Shown: positions 25,084-35,437 of the stretch, in pieces
How the letters are laid out: each line of letters starts with the position of its first letter
How positions within the stretch are numbered: position 1 is the first letter of the stretch
The notes under the pieces: model-generated
The model's input: the letters and a program-made list of their open reading frames with translations, nothing else
Database searches by the model: none
What the model was told of the DNA's origin: nothing
NCBI RefSeq assembly: GCF_900109145.1
Contig: NZ_FNYY01000002.1
Location: 372,001-436,000, forward strand
Source of the DNA: Marinovum algicola
GTDB taxonomy: Bacteria > Pseudomonadota > Alphaproteobacteria > Rhodobacterales > Rhodobacteraceae
DNA: 64,000 bases
Direction: 5' to 3'
Position numbers and translations under genes: made by a program

Positions 25084-26904
25084 ATGCTGCACCTCCCCTT
25101 TCCCGTCCGTGACGCCAATGCAGGCGGCGGCGCGCGCGACCTCGGCAATCTGCCCGAATGGGACCTGACCGATCTCTATGCCTCCGAGGACGCGCCCGAG
25201 CTGGCCCGCGATCTCGACTGGCTGGAGCAGGAATGCGCCGCTTTTGCCGGTGACTACGAAGGCAAGCTTGCCACGCTCTCGGCCGAAGCCTTCCTGACCT
25301 GCGTCCAGCGCAACGAAAAGATCAGCGCCATCGCCGGGCGCATCATGTCCTTTGCCGGCCTGCGCTATTACCAGCAGACCACCGACGGCGCCCGCGCCAA
25401 GTTCATGTCGGATTGCCAGGAAAAGATCACCAATTACACCACTCCGCTGGTGTTCTTCACGCTCGAGCTCAACCGGCTCGAGGATGATCACCTCGCCGGG
25501 CTGCTGGAGCAGAACCGCGATCTCGCCCGCTATGCCCCGGTGTTCCGCCGCATCCGCGCGATGAAGGATCACCAGCTCTCGGACGAGCTGGAAAAGTTCC
25601 TGCATGATCTCGGCGTCGTCGGCGACGCCTGGGAGCGGCTTTTCGACGAGACCATCGCCGGGCTTCACTTCGAGGTCGACGGCGAGGAAATGGGTATCGA
25701 GGCGACGCTCAACCTGCTCACCGAACAGGACCGCGCCAAGCGCGAGGCCGCCAGCCGCGAGCTGGCCCGGGTGTTCCAGGACAACATCAAGACCTTTGCC
25801 CGCGTCCACAACACCCAGGCCAAGGAAAAGGAAGTCATCGACCGCTGGCGCAAGATGCCCTCGGCCCAGGCCGGACGGCACCTGTCGAACGACGTCGAGC
25901 CCGAAGTGGTCGAGGCGCTGCGCAATGCCGTGGTCGCCGCCTACCCGCGCCTGTCGCACCGCTATTACGCGCTCAAGGCCAAGTGGCTGGGCCTCGACCG
26001 CATGCAGGTCTGGGATCGCAATGCGCCGCTGCCGATGGAAGAGACAAAAATCGTCGGCTGGGACGAGGCGCGCGAGATCGTGCAGGAGGCCTATGCCGGC
26101 TTTGATCCGCGCATGGCCGAGCTGTCCGACCCCTTCTTCAACGATGGCTGGATCGACGCCGGGGTGAAACCCGGCAAGGCACCCGGCGCCTTTGCCCATC
26201 CCACGGTGACCGACGTCCACCCCTATGTGATGCTCAACTACCTCGGCAAACCGCGCGACGTGATGACGCTGGCGCATGAACTGGGCCATGGCGTGCACCA
26301 GCGGCTGGCCGCCGATCAGGGCGAAATGCTGTCGTCGACGCCGCTGACCCTGGCCGAAACCGCCTCGGTCTTCGGCGAGATGCTGACCTTCCGCAAGATG
26401 CTGGAGAAGGCCGAAACCAAGGAGGCCCGCAAGATCCTGCTCGCCGGCAAGGTCGAGGACATGATCAACACCGTGGTCCGGCAGATCGCCTTCTACGATT
26501 TCGAATGCAAGCTGCATGACGCCCGCCGCGGCGGCGAGCTGACGCCCGAGGACATCAACGCGCTCTGGATGTCGGTGCAGGCCGAAAGCCTCGGGCCGGT
26601 CTTCGACTTCATGGAGGGCTACGAGACCTTCTGGGCCTATATCCCGCATTTCGTGCATTCGCCCTTCTACGTCTATGCCTATGCCTTCGGCGACGGGCTG
26701 GTGAACGCGCTTTATGCCGCCTACGAGGCCGCGCCCGAGGGATTTCAGGAGAAGTATTTCGACATGCTCAAGGCCGGCGGCTCCAAGCATCACAAGGAGC
26801 TTCTGGCGCCCTTCGGCCTCGACGCCTCGGACCCGGCATTCTGGGACAAGGGGCTTTCGATGATCGAAGGCTTCATCGACGAGCTCGAAGCGATGGAAGA
26901 CTGA
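25084..26904 (+). CDS. pepF: M3 family oligoendopeptidase F
   Basis: Cytosolic zinc oligopeptidase that cleaves short peptides, 606 aa as usual for the family. The zinc motif HELGHGVHQ lies at about residues 399-407, with the third ligand in the LAETASVFGEML helix about 25 residues later. The N-terminal helical domain and the TVTDVHPYVMLNYLGKP segment before the active site match M3B peptidases. The ATG at 25084 has AGAAGG before it; an upstream in-frame ATG at 25033 yields residues unlike the family. It stands alone and converges on the hydrolase gene at 27025. Confidence 0.95.
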   Translation: MLHLPFPVRDANAGGGARDLGNLPEWDLTDLYASEDAPELARDLDWLEQECAAFAGDYEGKLATLSAEAFLTCVQRNEKISAIAGRIMSFAGLRYYQQTTDGARAKFMSDCQEKITNYTTPLVFFTLELNRLEDDHLAGLLEQNRDLARYAPVFRRIRAMKDHQLSDELEKFLHDLGVVGDAWERLFDETIAGLHFEVDGEEMGIEATLNLLTEQDRAKREAASRELARVFQDNIKTFARVHNTQAKEKEVIDRWRKMPSAQAGRHLSNDVEPEVVEALRNAVVAAYPRLSHRYYALKAKWLGLDRMQVWDRNAPLPMEETKIVGWDEAREIVQEAYAGFDPRMAELSDPFFNDGWIDAGVKPGKAPGAFAHPTVTDVHPYVMLNYLGKPRDVMTLAHELGHGVHQRLAADQGEMLSSTPLTLAETASVFGEMLTFRKMLEKAETKEARKILLAGKVEDMINTVVRQIAFYDFECKLHDARRGGELTPEDINALWMSVQAESLGPVFDFMEGYETFWAYIPHFVHSPFYVYAYAFGDGLVNALYAAYEAAPEGFQEKYFDMLKAGGSKHHKELLAPFGLDASDPAFWDKGLSMIEGFIDELEAMED

Positions 26905-26986
26905 CGCCCGGTCTTTCAAATGGCACAAGCCCGCCCGCCTTCCGAGTGCCCGGACCATGCAGGCCCTGCGCCGGGCTGAAACGGAA

Positions 26987-27007
26987 GCGGGCGGGCATCA
27001 CGCCCGC
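26987..27007. terminator. Hairpin between converging pepF and hydrolase genes
   Basis: GCGGGCG and CGCCCGC arms with a 7-nt loop in the 120-nt gap between converging genes. There is no U-tract, so termination is plausible but weakly supported. Confidence 0.4.
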
Positions 27008-27024
27008 GCCCGGTGGGCCGGGCG

Positions 27025-27735
27025 CTATGACACCGTCTGCGGCTGGCGCTGCCAGGCGCGGAGCACGTTGATCACCGCCTCGGGCTGCTCCAGCGCCGCC
27101 ATATGGCCGGCGCCCGCGATCACCTCGAGCCGGGCATTCGGGATCAGCGTGGCGAGGAAGTCGTGCCGCTTCACCGGCAACACCGCGTTTTCGGCGCCGC
27201 AGACAACCAGCGCCGGCGCCTTGCACTTGCGCATCACCGCCTGCTGGTCCTTGCGCCGCATCAGCGTGCGACTCTGCCGGGTGTAGACATCGGCGCCCAG
27301 ATGCAGCCCCATGTCGAGCGCCAGCGCCAGCACGTCGCCGCGGTAGGGCGACACCGCAAGCCCGGCCGTGACGATGTCCTCTTCCAGCACCTCGCGCAGC
27401 CGGCCGGTGCGCGCCCGGATGATCCGCGCCTCGCGGGCCGAGGCATCCTGCGGCGTCTCGGCCAGTGGCGAGGCGTCGATCAGAGCGATCCGCGTCACCC
27501 GCTCCGGCGCGCGGCGGACCAGCTCCATCGCCACCGCGCCGCCAAACCCCATGCCCGCGACGCCGAACTTGGCCGGCGCCGCCGTCAGGATCGACGAGGC
27601 GATCTCTTCGATGCGGTCGCCCTCGGTGACCGGTGCCACCATCACCGGCGTGTCGCGGCTGAGCGCCGCGACCTGGGGCCCGAAGACCCGCGCATCACAC
27701 ATGAATCCCGGCAACAATACCAGCGGTTCGCGCAT
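27025..27735 (-). CDS. Alpha/beta hydrolase-fold protein lacking the nucleophile
   Basis: 236 aa with the alpha/beta hydrolase fold: LVLLPGFMCDARVF at the oxyanion strand, the nucleophile elbow as GMGFGG (61-66) where active members have GxSxGG, RIALIDASP after it, and GAGHMAALEQPE with the expected histidine (211). The serine position is Gly63 and the usual acid site reads GAENAVLP with Asn183. The protein is full length with no frameshift, so it seems a maintained non-catalytic homologue or one with altered chemistry. Start 27735 matches the family; ATG 27759 is possible. It stands alone. Confidence 0.85.
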   Translation of the reverse strand: MREPLVLLPGFMCDARVFGPQVAALSRDTPVMVAPVTEGDRIEEIASSILTAAPAKFGVAGMGFGGAVAMELVRRAPERVTRIALIDASPLAETPQDASAREARIIRARTGRLREVLEEDIVTAGLAVSPYRGDVLALALDMGLHLGADVYTRQSRTLMRRKDQQAVMRKCKAPALVVCGAENAVLPVKRHDFLATLIPNARLEVIAGAGHMAALEQPEAVINVLRAWQRQPQTVS

Positions 27736-27847
27736 CGCTAGGGCCCTGCTCTCTCTCATTTCGCCCGCCCCGCGTTGGCCGCAGGGTCCGGGCGGAGACT
27801 AACGCAGGCGATGCCGGATGACAGCGGGAAATCGCTCGCCCACACGG

Positions 27848-27899
27848 GGGCCGGTGGCCTTTCGCCGATGCCGTAACGTCAACCGTCAGCCACCGGCCC
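27848..27899. repeat. Inverted repeat downstream of the M15-like gene
   Basis: Perfect 11-bp arms GGGCCGGTGGC and GCCACCGGCCC separated by 30 nt, in the 254-nt gap between the M15-like gene and the hydrolase. Both genes run leftwards, so it may act as a 3' structure of the M15-like transcript. Confidence 0.45.
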
Positions 27900-27989
27900 G
27901 GCGGGGAGCTGTAAAGCCCTGGGCCGCGTGACGAATATCCTGCATCTGAGCGCCCCTCCCGCGCCGCGCAAACATTATGTGCGACCCGG

Positions 27990-28628
27990 CTATTCCCCGC
28001 TGCCCGGCAGGCGGAGGGCGCGGAACTTCGGGAAATCGGCATAGCGCGCCTGCCGTTGGGCCCGGCTTTCCGCCGGCGCCGCGCCGCGGCGCAAAAGCGT
28101 GCCGCGCGGCGCAATATAGCTGGATATCACCTTCCAGGGCGCGGGCCGCCACGACAGGTTGAAGGCGCAGAGTTTTGGAAAGAACCAGATTTCGGAATAC
28201 TCGATGTGATCGTGCAGCCACCAGGCCAGGTCGCGCCAGTCGCGGCCGGCCTCGAACTGATCGGCAAACCAGGGAAGGACGATGCTCGCGCCGGCAACCG
28301 GAACCGCTTCGATATCCCAGATGTGGCATTCCTGAGGATATGTGTTGCGGGCACAGTTGAGCCGGTTTTCATTGCCGAACCGGTTCAGCCCCGGCGCGCG
28401 ATAACCCGACCGCACCGCCACCCGGCCGAAGGTTTCCTCCAGCGGATCGAGCAACTCGGTGCAAAAGGCCCGCCCCCGTTCCAGCGCCAGATCGGGGCGC
28501 TCGGGAATATTGGGGATGCGGTGAATATTGCCGATCTCGGAATAGAGAAACTCCCGCATGTAGAAATATCGGCTCAGCCGCACGCGCCCCAGCGTCTCGA
28601 GGCTCCACATGCTGGCCGGTTTGCGCAT
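27990..28628 (-). CDS. Hypothetical protein with a degenerate M15 peptidase-like region
   Basis: 212 aa, no signal peptide or membrane segment. YFYMREFLYSEIG near the N-terminus and VRSGYRAPGLNRFGNEN in the middle resemble the D-Ala-D-Ala carboxypeptidase fold (Peptidase_M15_3). The zinc site is not intact: the usual SxH motif is replaced by NTYPQECHIWDIE and no clear third ligand is present. The second half has many tryptophans (DWRDLAWWLHD, YSEIWFFP). The start at 28628 has GGCAGG before it. Its function is not known; the family similarity is a judgement by eye. Confidence 0.65.
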   Translation of the reverse strand: MRKPASMWSLETLGRVRLSRYFYMREFLYSEIGNIHRIPNIPERPDLALERGRAFCTELLDPLEETFGRVAVRSGYRAPGLNRFGNENRLNCARNTYPQECHIWDIEAVPVAGASIVLPWFADQFEAGRDWRDLAWWLHDHIEYSEIWFFPKLCAFNLSWRPAPWKVISSYIAPRGTLLRRGAAPAESRAQRQARYADFPKFRALRLPGSGE

Positions 28629-28926
28629 CAGCCTGCCACCGCGCGATGTTCCATTGCCGTCACCCCTCCGCTTCCGGCCTGACGGGATTCAAGGACCGAT
28701 AGGGTGCCAACGCCCGACAGGCTCTCAAAACCCGCGCCGGCCAATGGACCGGCATTCACTTTGGTCCCGGCGCCTCTGCTCCTGGCGACCTTCTGCGGCC
28801 CGGCATCACAGGCGGCGGCAGGTTTTCGAAGCGCGCCCGCGCTCAGGCCACCGCCCCCGATCGAAACCGGACAGCCGGCTCATGCCAGGCACCCGTTCCG
28901 GCCCCGAGCACCACGTCAAGGCCCGC
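28629..28926. other. Gene-free interval
   Basis: 298 nt between the VOC and M15-like genes, GC-rich, with short open frames on the plus strand that lack ribosome sites and family resemblance. I see no clear promoter, hairpin or RNA gene in it. Confidence 0.5.
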
Positions 28927-29355
28927 TCAGCCATAGCCGTTCCAGCAGAACGCCCCGTCCTCGGCCAGCGGCGAGAACGGATTGAACGCCACTTCCCAGA
29001 TCGCGCCCTCGGGATCGGCGAAATAGCCGTGGTAGCCGCCCCAGAACGCCTCTTGCGGCGCCTTCAGAACCGTGGCGCCCGCCGCCTCGGCCCGTTGCAT
29101 CAGTTCGTCCACCTCTTCCTTGCTACGCAGGTTGTGCGCCAGCGTCACCGCGCCGCGCCCCAGGGTGCCGGGCGCGACGCCGATATCCTCGGCCAGGGCG
29201 TCCAGCGGATAGAGCCCCAGCGTCTGCCCGATCAGGTCGAAGGCCACCACGCCATCAGGCGATTCGACCCGCGCCCAGCCCAGCCGCTCGTAAAACGCCG
29301 CCGTATTCGCCATGTCCTGCACGCCGAGGGTAATCAGGGATACGCGCTGTTCCAT
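28927..29355 (-). CDS. VOC-family (glyoxalase-like) protein
   Basis: 142 aa, a complete vicinal-oxygen-chelate unit of two beta-alpha-beta-beta-beta modules: RVSLITLGVQDMANTAAFYE at the start and GGYHGYFADPEGAIWEVAFNP near the end, where His and Glu are likely metal ligands. The start at 29355 follows TTTGGAGGTC, an excellent ribosome site. It sits 58 nt downstream of xseA on the same strand. Members include glyoxalase, dioxygenase and resistance proteins; the substrate cannot be inferred. Confidence 0.9.
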   Translation of the reverse strand: MEQRVSLITLGVQDMANTAAFYERLGWARVESPDGVVAFDLIGQTLGLYPLDALAEDIGVAPGTLGRGAVTLAHNLRSKEEVDELMQRAEAAGATVLKAPQEAFWGGYHGYFADPEGAIWEVAFNPFSPLAEDGAFCWNGYG

Positions 29356-29413
29356 CGTGACCTCCAAAGGTTTACATGACGTGAACATAACATGAACACT
29401 TGCAAATGTCCGG

Positions 29414-30955
29414 TCAAAAAAGCGAGCCTTGCTCCGGCGGTTTCCGCGGAGATTTGCCGCGCGCCGGTTTGCCCGAGCCAAGCTTGAGCCGGCCATCGGC
29501 AAATTCGATCTCGAGGCCGGTGGCCTGTTCCGCCGCCGCCTTGGAGGTCACCAGCCCGGCGTCGCCCCGCACCACCGCATAGCCGCGCGCCAGGGTCGCC
29601 CTGTACCCCAGCGTTTCGCGCAATCGGTCGGTGGCCTCCAGCCGGGTCCGCAGCTCGCCAACCTGCCGCGCGCCGGCGTCCGTAATACGTGAAAAAGCCC
29701 TTTCAAGCCGTTCTTTCTGATAAGAAATATCCTTTTCCACGGCCCGTGTGGAAATCCGCAATCCGGCCAGTTGCTCGGATTTGCGCGCCACCCCGCGCTC
29801 GAGCGCGGGCGCCAGCCGCGCCGCCAGGTGATCCAGCCGCCGCTGCTCGTTCGTCAGCATGCGCCGCAACGCCGAAACCTGCAAGGCGCCGGCGCATTCC
29901 GAAAGCGTCACCCGCCGCCGCGCCACCCCGCGTTCGAGCGCCACCGGCAGCCGGTCGCCCCAGGTGTCGAGCCTCTGGCGCGGCCCTTCGACCAGCGTTT
30001 CTGCCCGTGGCAGGGCCCGTGACAGATCGCGAAGCCGCTGGCCGCGCTGCGCCAGGGCACCGGTCAGCCCCTGCGCCAGCCGCCCGCCCTGACCCTCGAG
30101 CCAGGCCAGCAGCTCGAGCCGCACCGGCACCGCCATTTCCGCCGCCGCCGAGGGCGTCGGTGCGCGGCGGTCGGCCACGTGATCGATCAGCGTGGTGTCG
30201 GTTTCGTGCCCCACCGCCGAGATCAGCGGGATCTCCGAGGCCGCCGCCGCCCGCGCCACCACTTCCTCGTTGAAGCCCCAGAGATCCTCGATCGAACCGC
30301 CGCCACGCGCCACGATCAGAAGATCGGGCCGGGGCAGCGCGCCGCCGGGGCTCAGCGCGTTGAAGCCGGCAATCGCGCGGGCCACTTCGGGGGCGCATTT
30401 GGCGCCCTGCACGGCGACCGGCCAGATCAGCACCTTGCGCGGAAACCGGTCGCGCAGACGGTGCAGGATATCGCGGATCACCGCCCCGCTGGGAGAAGTG
30501 ACAACACCAATGATCTCAGGCAGATACGGCAGTTTCTTCTTGCGATCCGCGGCAAAGAGCCCCTCCGCCTCGAGCAGCGCCTTGCGCTTTTCCAGCATCG
30601 CCATCAGCGCGCCGACGCCAGCCGGCTTGATGTCGTCGATCACCATCTGGTATTTCGACTGGCCTGCAAATGTCGTCACCCGTCCGGTCGCCACCACCTC
30701 CATGCCCTCCTCGGGCAAGGTGGTCAGCCGCGCCGCCACGCCTTTCCAGACGACCCCCGAGATCACCGCACGGTCGTCCTTGAGATCGAGGTAGATATGG
30801 CCCGATCGGGGCCGCGATACCCGGCCCACCTCGCCGCGAATGCGGACATGGCCGAACTCGCCCTCGATCACCCGTTTGATCGCCCCCGATATTTCGGAAA
30901 CGCTGAATTCCGGTGCGTTCAGGCCCTCTGGCGCGTCGTCGATCAGGTCGGACAT
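29414..30955 (-). CDS. xseA: Exodeoxyribonuclease VII large subunit
   Basis: Large subunit of the single-strand DNA exonuclease ExoVII, 513 aa. An N-terminal OB-fold (about 15-110, [20 protein letters not shown]), the catalytic domain ([57 protein letters not shown] in pieces) and a long C-terminal coiled coil (about 300-450) are visible. The start at 30955 aligns with the family; upstream frame to 31006 is leader. It is divergent from purD with 71 nt between starts. The small subunit xseB is elsewhere. Confidence 0.96.
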   Translation of the reverse strand: MSDLIDDAPEGLNAPEFSVSEISGAIKRVIEGEFGHVRIRGEVGRVSRPRSGHIYLDLKDDRAVISGVVWKGVAARLTTLPEEGMEVVATGRVTTFAGQSKYQMVIDDIKPAGVGALMAMLEKRKALLEAEGLFAADRKKKLPYLPEIIGVVTSPSGAVIRDILHRLRDRFPRKVLIWPVAVQGAKCAPEVARAIAGFNALSPGGALPRPDLLIVARGGGSIEDLWGFNEEVVARAAAASEIPLISAVGHETDTTLIDHVADRRAPTPSAAAEMAVPVRLELLAWLEGQGGRLAQGLTGALAQRGQRLRDLSRALPRAETLVEGPRQRLDTWGDRLPVALERGVARRRVTLSECAGALQVSALRRMLTNEQRRLDHLAARLAPALERGVARKSEQLAGLRISTRAVEKDISYQKERLERAFSRITDAGARQVGELRTRLEATDRLRETLGYRATLARGYAVVRGDAGLVTSKAAAEQATGLEIEFADGRLKLGSGKPARGKSPRKPPEQGSLF

Positions 30956-31026
30956 CTTGGCTCGCTTGTATCTGCTCGGCCCGGACCCTAAAACGCCACG
31001 CAACAAAGGCCAAGCGGAGAGCGCCC

Positions 31027-32289
31027 ATGAACATCCTCATTCTCGGAAGCGGCGGGCGCGAGCACGCCCTGGCCTGGGCGGCGCTGCAAAACCCGAAATG
31101 CGATAAGCTGATCGTGGCACCTGGCAATGCCGGCATTGCCCAGATTGCCACCTGCGCCGCAATCGATATCGAAGACGCCGGCGCGGTGCTGGCGCTGGCC
31201 GAGGCCGAAACCATCGATTTCGTCATCGTCGGCCCCGAGGCGCCACTGGCCAAAGGGGTGGCCGACCGGCTGCGCGACGCCGGGATGCTGGTCTTCGGCC
31301 CCTCGAAAGAGGCGGCGCGGCTCGAGGCCTCGAAGAGCTTTACCAAGGAAATCTGCGACGCGGCAGAGGCGCCGACCGCCGGCTACGCGCATTTCACCGA
31401 TGCCGAGAAAGCCAAGGATTACATCCGCCAGCAGGGCGCACCGATTGTCGTCAAGGCTGACGGCCTGGCCGCCGGCAAAGGCGTGATCGTGGCAACGGAT
31501 GTCCAGACCGCGCTGGATGCCATCGATGACATGTTCGGCGGCGCCTTTGGCGCAGCCGGCGCGGAAGTGGTGATCGAGGAATTCATGGCGGGCGAAGAGG
31601 CCAGTTTCTTCGTGCTCTGCGACGGCACCACCGCGTTGCCCATCGGCACGGCGCAGGATCACAAGCGGGTCGGCGAAGGCGACACCGGGCTCAACACCGG
31701 TGGCATGGGTGCCTATTCGCCTGCCCCGGTGCTGACCGACGAAATCGCCACGCAGGCGCTGGAAGAGATCGTCAAGCCGACGCTCCGGGTGATGGCCGAA
31801 CGCGGCATGCCCTATCAGGGCGTGCTCTATGCCGGGCTGATGATCAAGGACGGCCGCGCGCGGCTGGTGGAATACAATGTCCGCTTCGGCGACCCCGAAT
31901 GCCAGGTGCTGATGCTGCGGCTGGGCGCGCAGGCGCTCGACCTGATGCATGCGGCGGCCGAAGAACGGCTTGACGCCGCCCAGGTCAACTGGGCCGAAGA
32001 TCATGCGATGACCGTGGTGATGGCCGCCAAGGGCTATCCCGGTTCCTACGAAAAGGGCAGCGTGATCAAGGGACTGGACGCCCTCCCGGAAGACAGCAGC
32101 CACATGGTGTTTCACGCCGGCACCACGGCCAGGGACGGTCAGATCACCGCGACCGGTGGCCGCGTGCTGAATGTCACCGCGCGCGGCGCGACACTGGCCG
32201 AGGCCCGCGCCCGGGCCTATGAGATGGTCGAGGCCATCGACTGGCCCGGCGGCTTCTACCGCAGCGACATCGGCTGGCGCGCGCTCTAG
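31027..32289 (+). CDS. purD: Phosphoribosylamine-glycine ligase (GARS)
   Basis: Second enzyme of purine biosynthesis: ATP-dependent joining of glycine to phosphoribosylamine; 420 aa. [17 protein letters not shown] opens the N-terminal domain, [18 protein letters not shown] and [17 protein letters not shown] are ATP-grasp elements, [21 protein letters not shown] is the hallmark segment and [24 protein letters not shown] the metal site. GGAG lies 7 nt before the start. Its stop codon overlaps the stop of the converging SRPBCC gene in a shared CTAG. Confidence 0.97.
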   Translation: MNILILGSGGREHALAWAALQNPKCDKLIVAPGNAGIAQIATCAAIDIEDAGAVLALAEAETIDFVIVGPEAPLAKGVADRLRDAGMLVFGPSKEAARLEASKSFTKEICDAAEAPTAGYAHFTDAEKAKDYIRQQGAPIVVKADGLAAGKGVIVATDVQTALDAIDDMFGGAFGAAGAEVVIEEFMAGEEASFFVLCDGTTALPIGTAQDHKRVGEGDTGLNTGGMGAYSPAPVLTDEIATQALEEIVKPTLRVMAERGMPYQGVLYAGLMIKDGRARLVEYNVRFGDPECQVLMLRLGAQALDLMHAAAEERLDAAQVNWAEDHAMTVVMAAKGYPGSYEKGSVIKGLDALPEDSSHMVFHAGTTARDGQITATGGRVLNVTARGATLAEARARAYEMVEAIDWPGGFYRSDIGWRAL

Positions 32290-32759
32290 ACGCGCTCCAG
32301 CGTCCGGGCGTAGTCGACCAGCTGATCGGCCACCACGCCCCAGCCTTCGTAAAAGCCCATATCCTTGTGGGCCCTGGCCTTTTCCGCCGTGCGGTGGCGG
32401 GCGGTGGCGGTATAGCTGGTGCCGCCCTCCTTGGTTGGCGCGAGGTCGAGAATCGCGGTCATGAAAGGATCCTCGGTCGGCTTCCAGCCTTCGGTGTAGC
32501 CATCGGTAAAGACCAGGCGGCGTTCCGGCACGATCTCGAGATAGACGCCGTGGTTTTCCATCCGGTTGCCGTCAACCTCGAAGGTGGTGTTGAAACGCCC
32601 GCCGACCCGAAGATCGATGTCGCAGGCCACCACCTTGTGCGGCTTGGGCACAAAGAAATGCGGGATATGGTCGGCCGAGGTCCAGCACGCCCAGACCAGC
32701 GCCGGCGGCACAGGCAGGGTGCGGGTAAAGGTCAGGTCGGTGTCGGGATCGAGCTGCAT
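32286..32759 (-). CDS. SRPBCC (AHSA1-type) protein
   Basis: 157 aa, a single START-like hydrophobic-ligand domain of the Aha1-C type: [19 protein letters not shown], then [20 protein letters not shown], and a C-terminal [18 protein letters not shown] helix. Such proteins are often encoded with an ArsR repressor, but none is adjacent here. It converges on purD with a 4-base overlap at the stop codons. The ligand is unknown. Confidence 0.9.
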   Translation of the reverse strand: MQLDPDTDLTFTRTLPVPPALVWACWTSADHIPHFFVPKPHKVVACDIDLRVGGRFNTTFEVDGNRMENHGVYLEIVPERRLVFTDGYTEGWKPTEDPFMTAILDLAPTKEGGTSYTATARHRTAEKARAHKDMGFYEGWGVVADQLVDYARTLERV

Positions 32760-32960
32760 GACCGGTGTCCTGTTATGTTAGGGTGAACAAGAGAGTCGGT
32801 GGTGAATGAGGCGAGACTAGTCAGCATTTCCCGTCACAGGCAAGAGCTCGGCCCGAGCGGGCGGATCGACAGGGGCATTCTTCGGGAAAGCCGAAAGGTC
32901 CATTCGTCATCCGGCGTGGTACAGAGCTTGCCCGCCCCGCGCCACATGCCTTAAGGGATG

Positions 32961-32970
32961 TGGTATACCA
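32961..32970. promoter_or_regulatory. glcB: Palindrome TGGTATACCA upstream of malate synthase
   Basis: A perfect 10-bp palindrome 28 nt upstream of the glcB start, of the TGGT-N2-ACCA type bound by FadR-subfamily GntR regulators such as GlcC, LldR or PdhR. No such regulator is in the window. Confidence 0.5.
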
Positions 32971-32997
32971 TTGCGCACCAAAGCGGAGACCAAGACC

Positions 32998-35142
32998 ATG
33001 AGCACACGTGTTGACCGGGCCGGACTGGCGGTAGACGAGGTTCTGGCCGCGTTCATCGAGGATAAGGCGTTGCCGGGGTCCGGGGTCTCAGCCGAGGATT
33101 TCTGGCAGGGTCTCTCCGATCTCGCGCATGAGATGGGGCCGAAGAACCGCGCCCTGCTGGACAAGCGCGAGGAGATCCAGAGCCAGATCGACAATTGGCA
33201 CAAGGGCCGCGCCAACCAGCCGCATGATGCCAAGGCCTACAAGGCGTTTCTCGAACAGATCGGCTATCTGCTGCCCGAGGGCGCGGATTTCCATATCGAG
33301 ACGACGCATGTGGACCCCGAAATCGCGCTGGTGCCCGGCCCGCAGCTGGTGGTGCCGGTGACCAATGCGCGCTTTGCTCTCAATGCCGCCAATGCCCGCT
33401 GGGGATCGCTGTACGACGCGCTCTATGGCACTGACGCCATGGGCGCGCTGCCGCCCAAAGGGGGCTACGATCGCGGCCGTGGCGCGCGGGTGGTGGCCCG
33501 CGCCCGGGTGTTCCTCGACGAGGCCTTTCCGATCGCCGGCGGCAGCCATGCCGACGCGCGGCGCTATCACGTTCAGGACGGCGCGCTGCTGATCGACGAC
33601 ATGCCGCTGGCCGAACCCTACAAGTTCGCCGGCTATCGCGGCCATCCCAAGGCGCCCGAGGCGGTTCTGTTGCGCAATCATGGCCTGCATGTCGAGCTGG
33701 TGTTCGACCGCACCCACATGATCGGCGCCCGCGATCAGGCCGGTCTGGCCGATGTGGTGATCGAGAGCGCGGTTTCGGCGATCATGGATTGCGAGGATTC
33801 GGTGGCCTGCGTCGATGCCGAGGACAAGGTGCTGGCCTATGGCAACTGGCTCGGACTGATGAAAGGCGATCTGGAGGCCAGCTTCCAGAAGGGCGGCAAG
33901 ACCCTGACCCGTCAGCTCAACCCCGACCGCAGCTATGTCGGCCCCGAGGGCAAAGAGGTGACGGTCAAGGGCCGCGCCCTGCTCTGGGTGCGCAATGTCG
34001 GCCATCTGATGACCAATCCGGCGATCCTGACCCGCGATGGCGAAGAGATCTTCGAAGGTCTGATGGATGCCATGGTGACGGTGCTGATCGCCAGGCATGA
34101 CCTGAACCGCGACGGCGGCAATTCCACCCATGGCTCTGTCTATGTGGTCAAGCCCAAGATGCACGGGCCCGAGGAAGTGGCCTTTGCCGATGCGATCTTT
34201 GACCATGTCGAGCAGGCGCTTGACCTGCCCAGGCACACCGTCAAGATCGGCATCATGGACGAAGAGCGCCGCACCACGGTCAATCTCAAGGAATGCATCC
34301 GCGCCGCGAAACACCGGGTGGCCTTTATCAACACCGGCTTCCTCGACCGCACCGGCGACGAGATCCACACCTCGATGGAGGCCGGGCCGTTCAGCCGCAA
34401 GGATTTCATCAAGCGCAAGGCCTGGATCACCGGCTATGAAAACCGCAACGTCGATATCGGGCTGGAATGCGGGCTTCAGGGCAAGGCGCAGATCGGCAAG
34501 GGCATGTGGGCGATGCCCGATGCGATGGCGGCCATGCTGGAGGCCAAGATCGAGCACCCCAAATCCGGCGCCAATTGCGCCTGGGTGCCCTCGCCCACCG
34601 CGGCCACGCTGCACGCGCTGCATTACCACAAGATCGATGTCTTCGCGGTGCAGGACAAGCTGAAGAAAGCCGGGCGGCGGGCGCATGTGGAAACCATCCT
34701 CGACATTCCGCTGGCCTCCTATCGTGCCTGGACCGCCGATCAGATCAGCCGCGAGGTCGAGAACAACGCCCAGGGCATTCTTGGCTACGCGGTGCGTTGG
34801 ATCGATCAGGGCGTCGGCTGCTCCAAGGTGCCCGACATCAACGACGTGGCGCTGATGGAGGACCGGGCGACCTGCCGGATCTCGGCGCAGCACATCGCCA
34901 ACTGGCTGCACCATGGCGTGGTGAGCGAGGCGCAGGTGCGTGCCGCCATGGAAAAAATGGCCGCCGTGGTCGACAGCCAGAACCAAGGCGAGCCCGGTTA
35001 TCGGCCGATGGCGCCGCAGTTCGACAGCATCGCCTTCCAGGCGGCCTGCGATCTGGTGTTCAAGGGGCGCGAGCAACCGAGCGGCTATACCGAGCCGGTG
35101 CTACACGCCCGGCGGCTGGAGCTGAAGGCAGCGCAGGGCTGA
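32998..35142 (+). CDS. glcB: Malate synthase G
   Basis: Condenses glyoxylate with acetyl-CoA to malate; 714 aa, the length of the monomeric G form. Typical segments are [36 protein letters not shown] (Mg site), [18 protein letters not shown] with the glyoxylate arginine, and [19 protein letters not shown]; the catalytic aspartate lies in the late [19 protein letters not shown] region. The ATG at 32998 has GGAG before it. A GntR-type palindrome lies 28 nt upstream. No glcD-F or isocitrate lyase is adjacent, so it serves glyoxylate from elsewhere in metabolism. Confidence 0.96.
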   Translation: MSTRVDRAGLAVDEVLAAFIEDKALPGSGVSAEDFWQGLSDLAHEMGPKNRALLDKREEIQSQIDNWHKGRANQPHDAKAYKAFLEQIGYLLPEGADFHIETTHVDPEIALVPGPQLVVPVTNARFALNAANARWGSLYDALYGTDAMGALPPKGGYDRGRGARVVARARVFLDEAFPIAGGSHADARRYHVQDGALLIDDMPLAEPYKFAGYRGHPKAPEAVLLRNHGLHVELVFDRTHMIGARDQAGLADVVIESAVSAIMDCEDSVACVDAEDKVLAYGNWLGLMKGDLEASFQKGGKTLTRQLNPDRSYVGPEGKEVTVKGRALLWVRNVGHLMTNPAILTRDGEEIFEGLMDAMVTVLIARHDLNRDGGNSTHGSVYVVKPKMHGPEEVAFADAIFDHVEQALDLPRHTVKIGIMDEERRTTVNLKECIRAAKHRVAFINTGFLDRTGDEIHTSMEAGPFSRKDFIKRKAWITGYENRNVDIGLECGLQGKAQIGKGMWAMPDAMAAMLEAKIEHPKSGANCAWVPSPTAATLHALHYHKIDVFAVQDKLKKAGRRAHVETILDIPLASYRAWTADQISREVENNAQGILGYAVRWIDQGVGCSKVPDINDVALMEDRATCRISAQHIANWLHHGVVSEAQVRAAMEKMAAVVDSQNQGEPGYRPMAPQFDSIAFQAACDLVFKGREQPSGYTEPVLHARRLELKAAQG

Positions 35143-35437
35143 CCCCCGGGTCGGGCGCGGCCCGGGCGCGAGTGGCAGGGTGGGCAGGGATGCCCGCCCG
35201 ACGGGTGGGAACGCTTACCCGGAGATAAGGGCATAACCACTTACTATTTAACGAAAAATTAGGACCTTTCCGCGCGGCGCATCAAGCCTTTCGCAAGGTT
35301 TTCCGTGCACGGCGGTGCCGCCGGGCGGCCGGGCCCTTCCTGCACAGGAACGCTGCGGAAGCGCACAGGCCTTGGCCGTTGTAAAGCCATGCGCCGCCGC
35401 CTTATATTGGGCCGAACCCCTTTGAGTGAGGATCCGC
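35143..35437. other. Intergenic region between glcB and the C26 hydrolase
   Basis: 295 nt. The first 75 nt are GC-rich with short inverted repeats (GGGCAGGGATGCCC), which may end the glcB transcript. A short AT-rich block at 35235-35265 follows. A promoter for the next gene is likely near its right end. No gene was recognised. Confidence 0.5.
35379..35408 (+). promoter_or_regulatory. Probable sigma-70 promoter of the C26 hydrolase gene
   Basis: TTGTAA at 35379 and TATATT at 35403 with 18-nt spacing, 30 nt upstream of the ATG. Confidence 0.45.

Noticed and set aside
27760-27989. Arg/Ala-rich open frames on the minus strand
   Set aside because: No ribosome site or family similarity; composition is that of out-of-frame GC-rich DNA.
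32286-32289. Shared CTAG at the stops of purD and the SRPBCC gene
   Set aside because: Overlapping stop codons in converging genes are common; not taken as regulatory.
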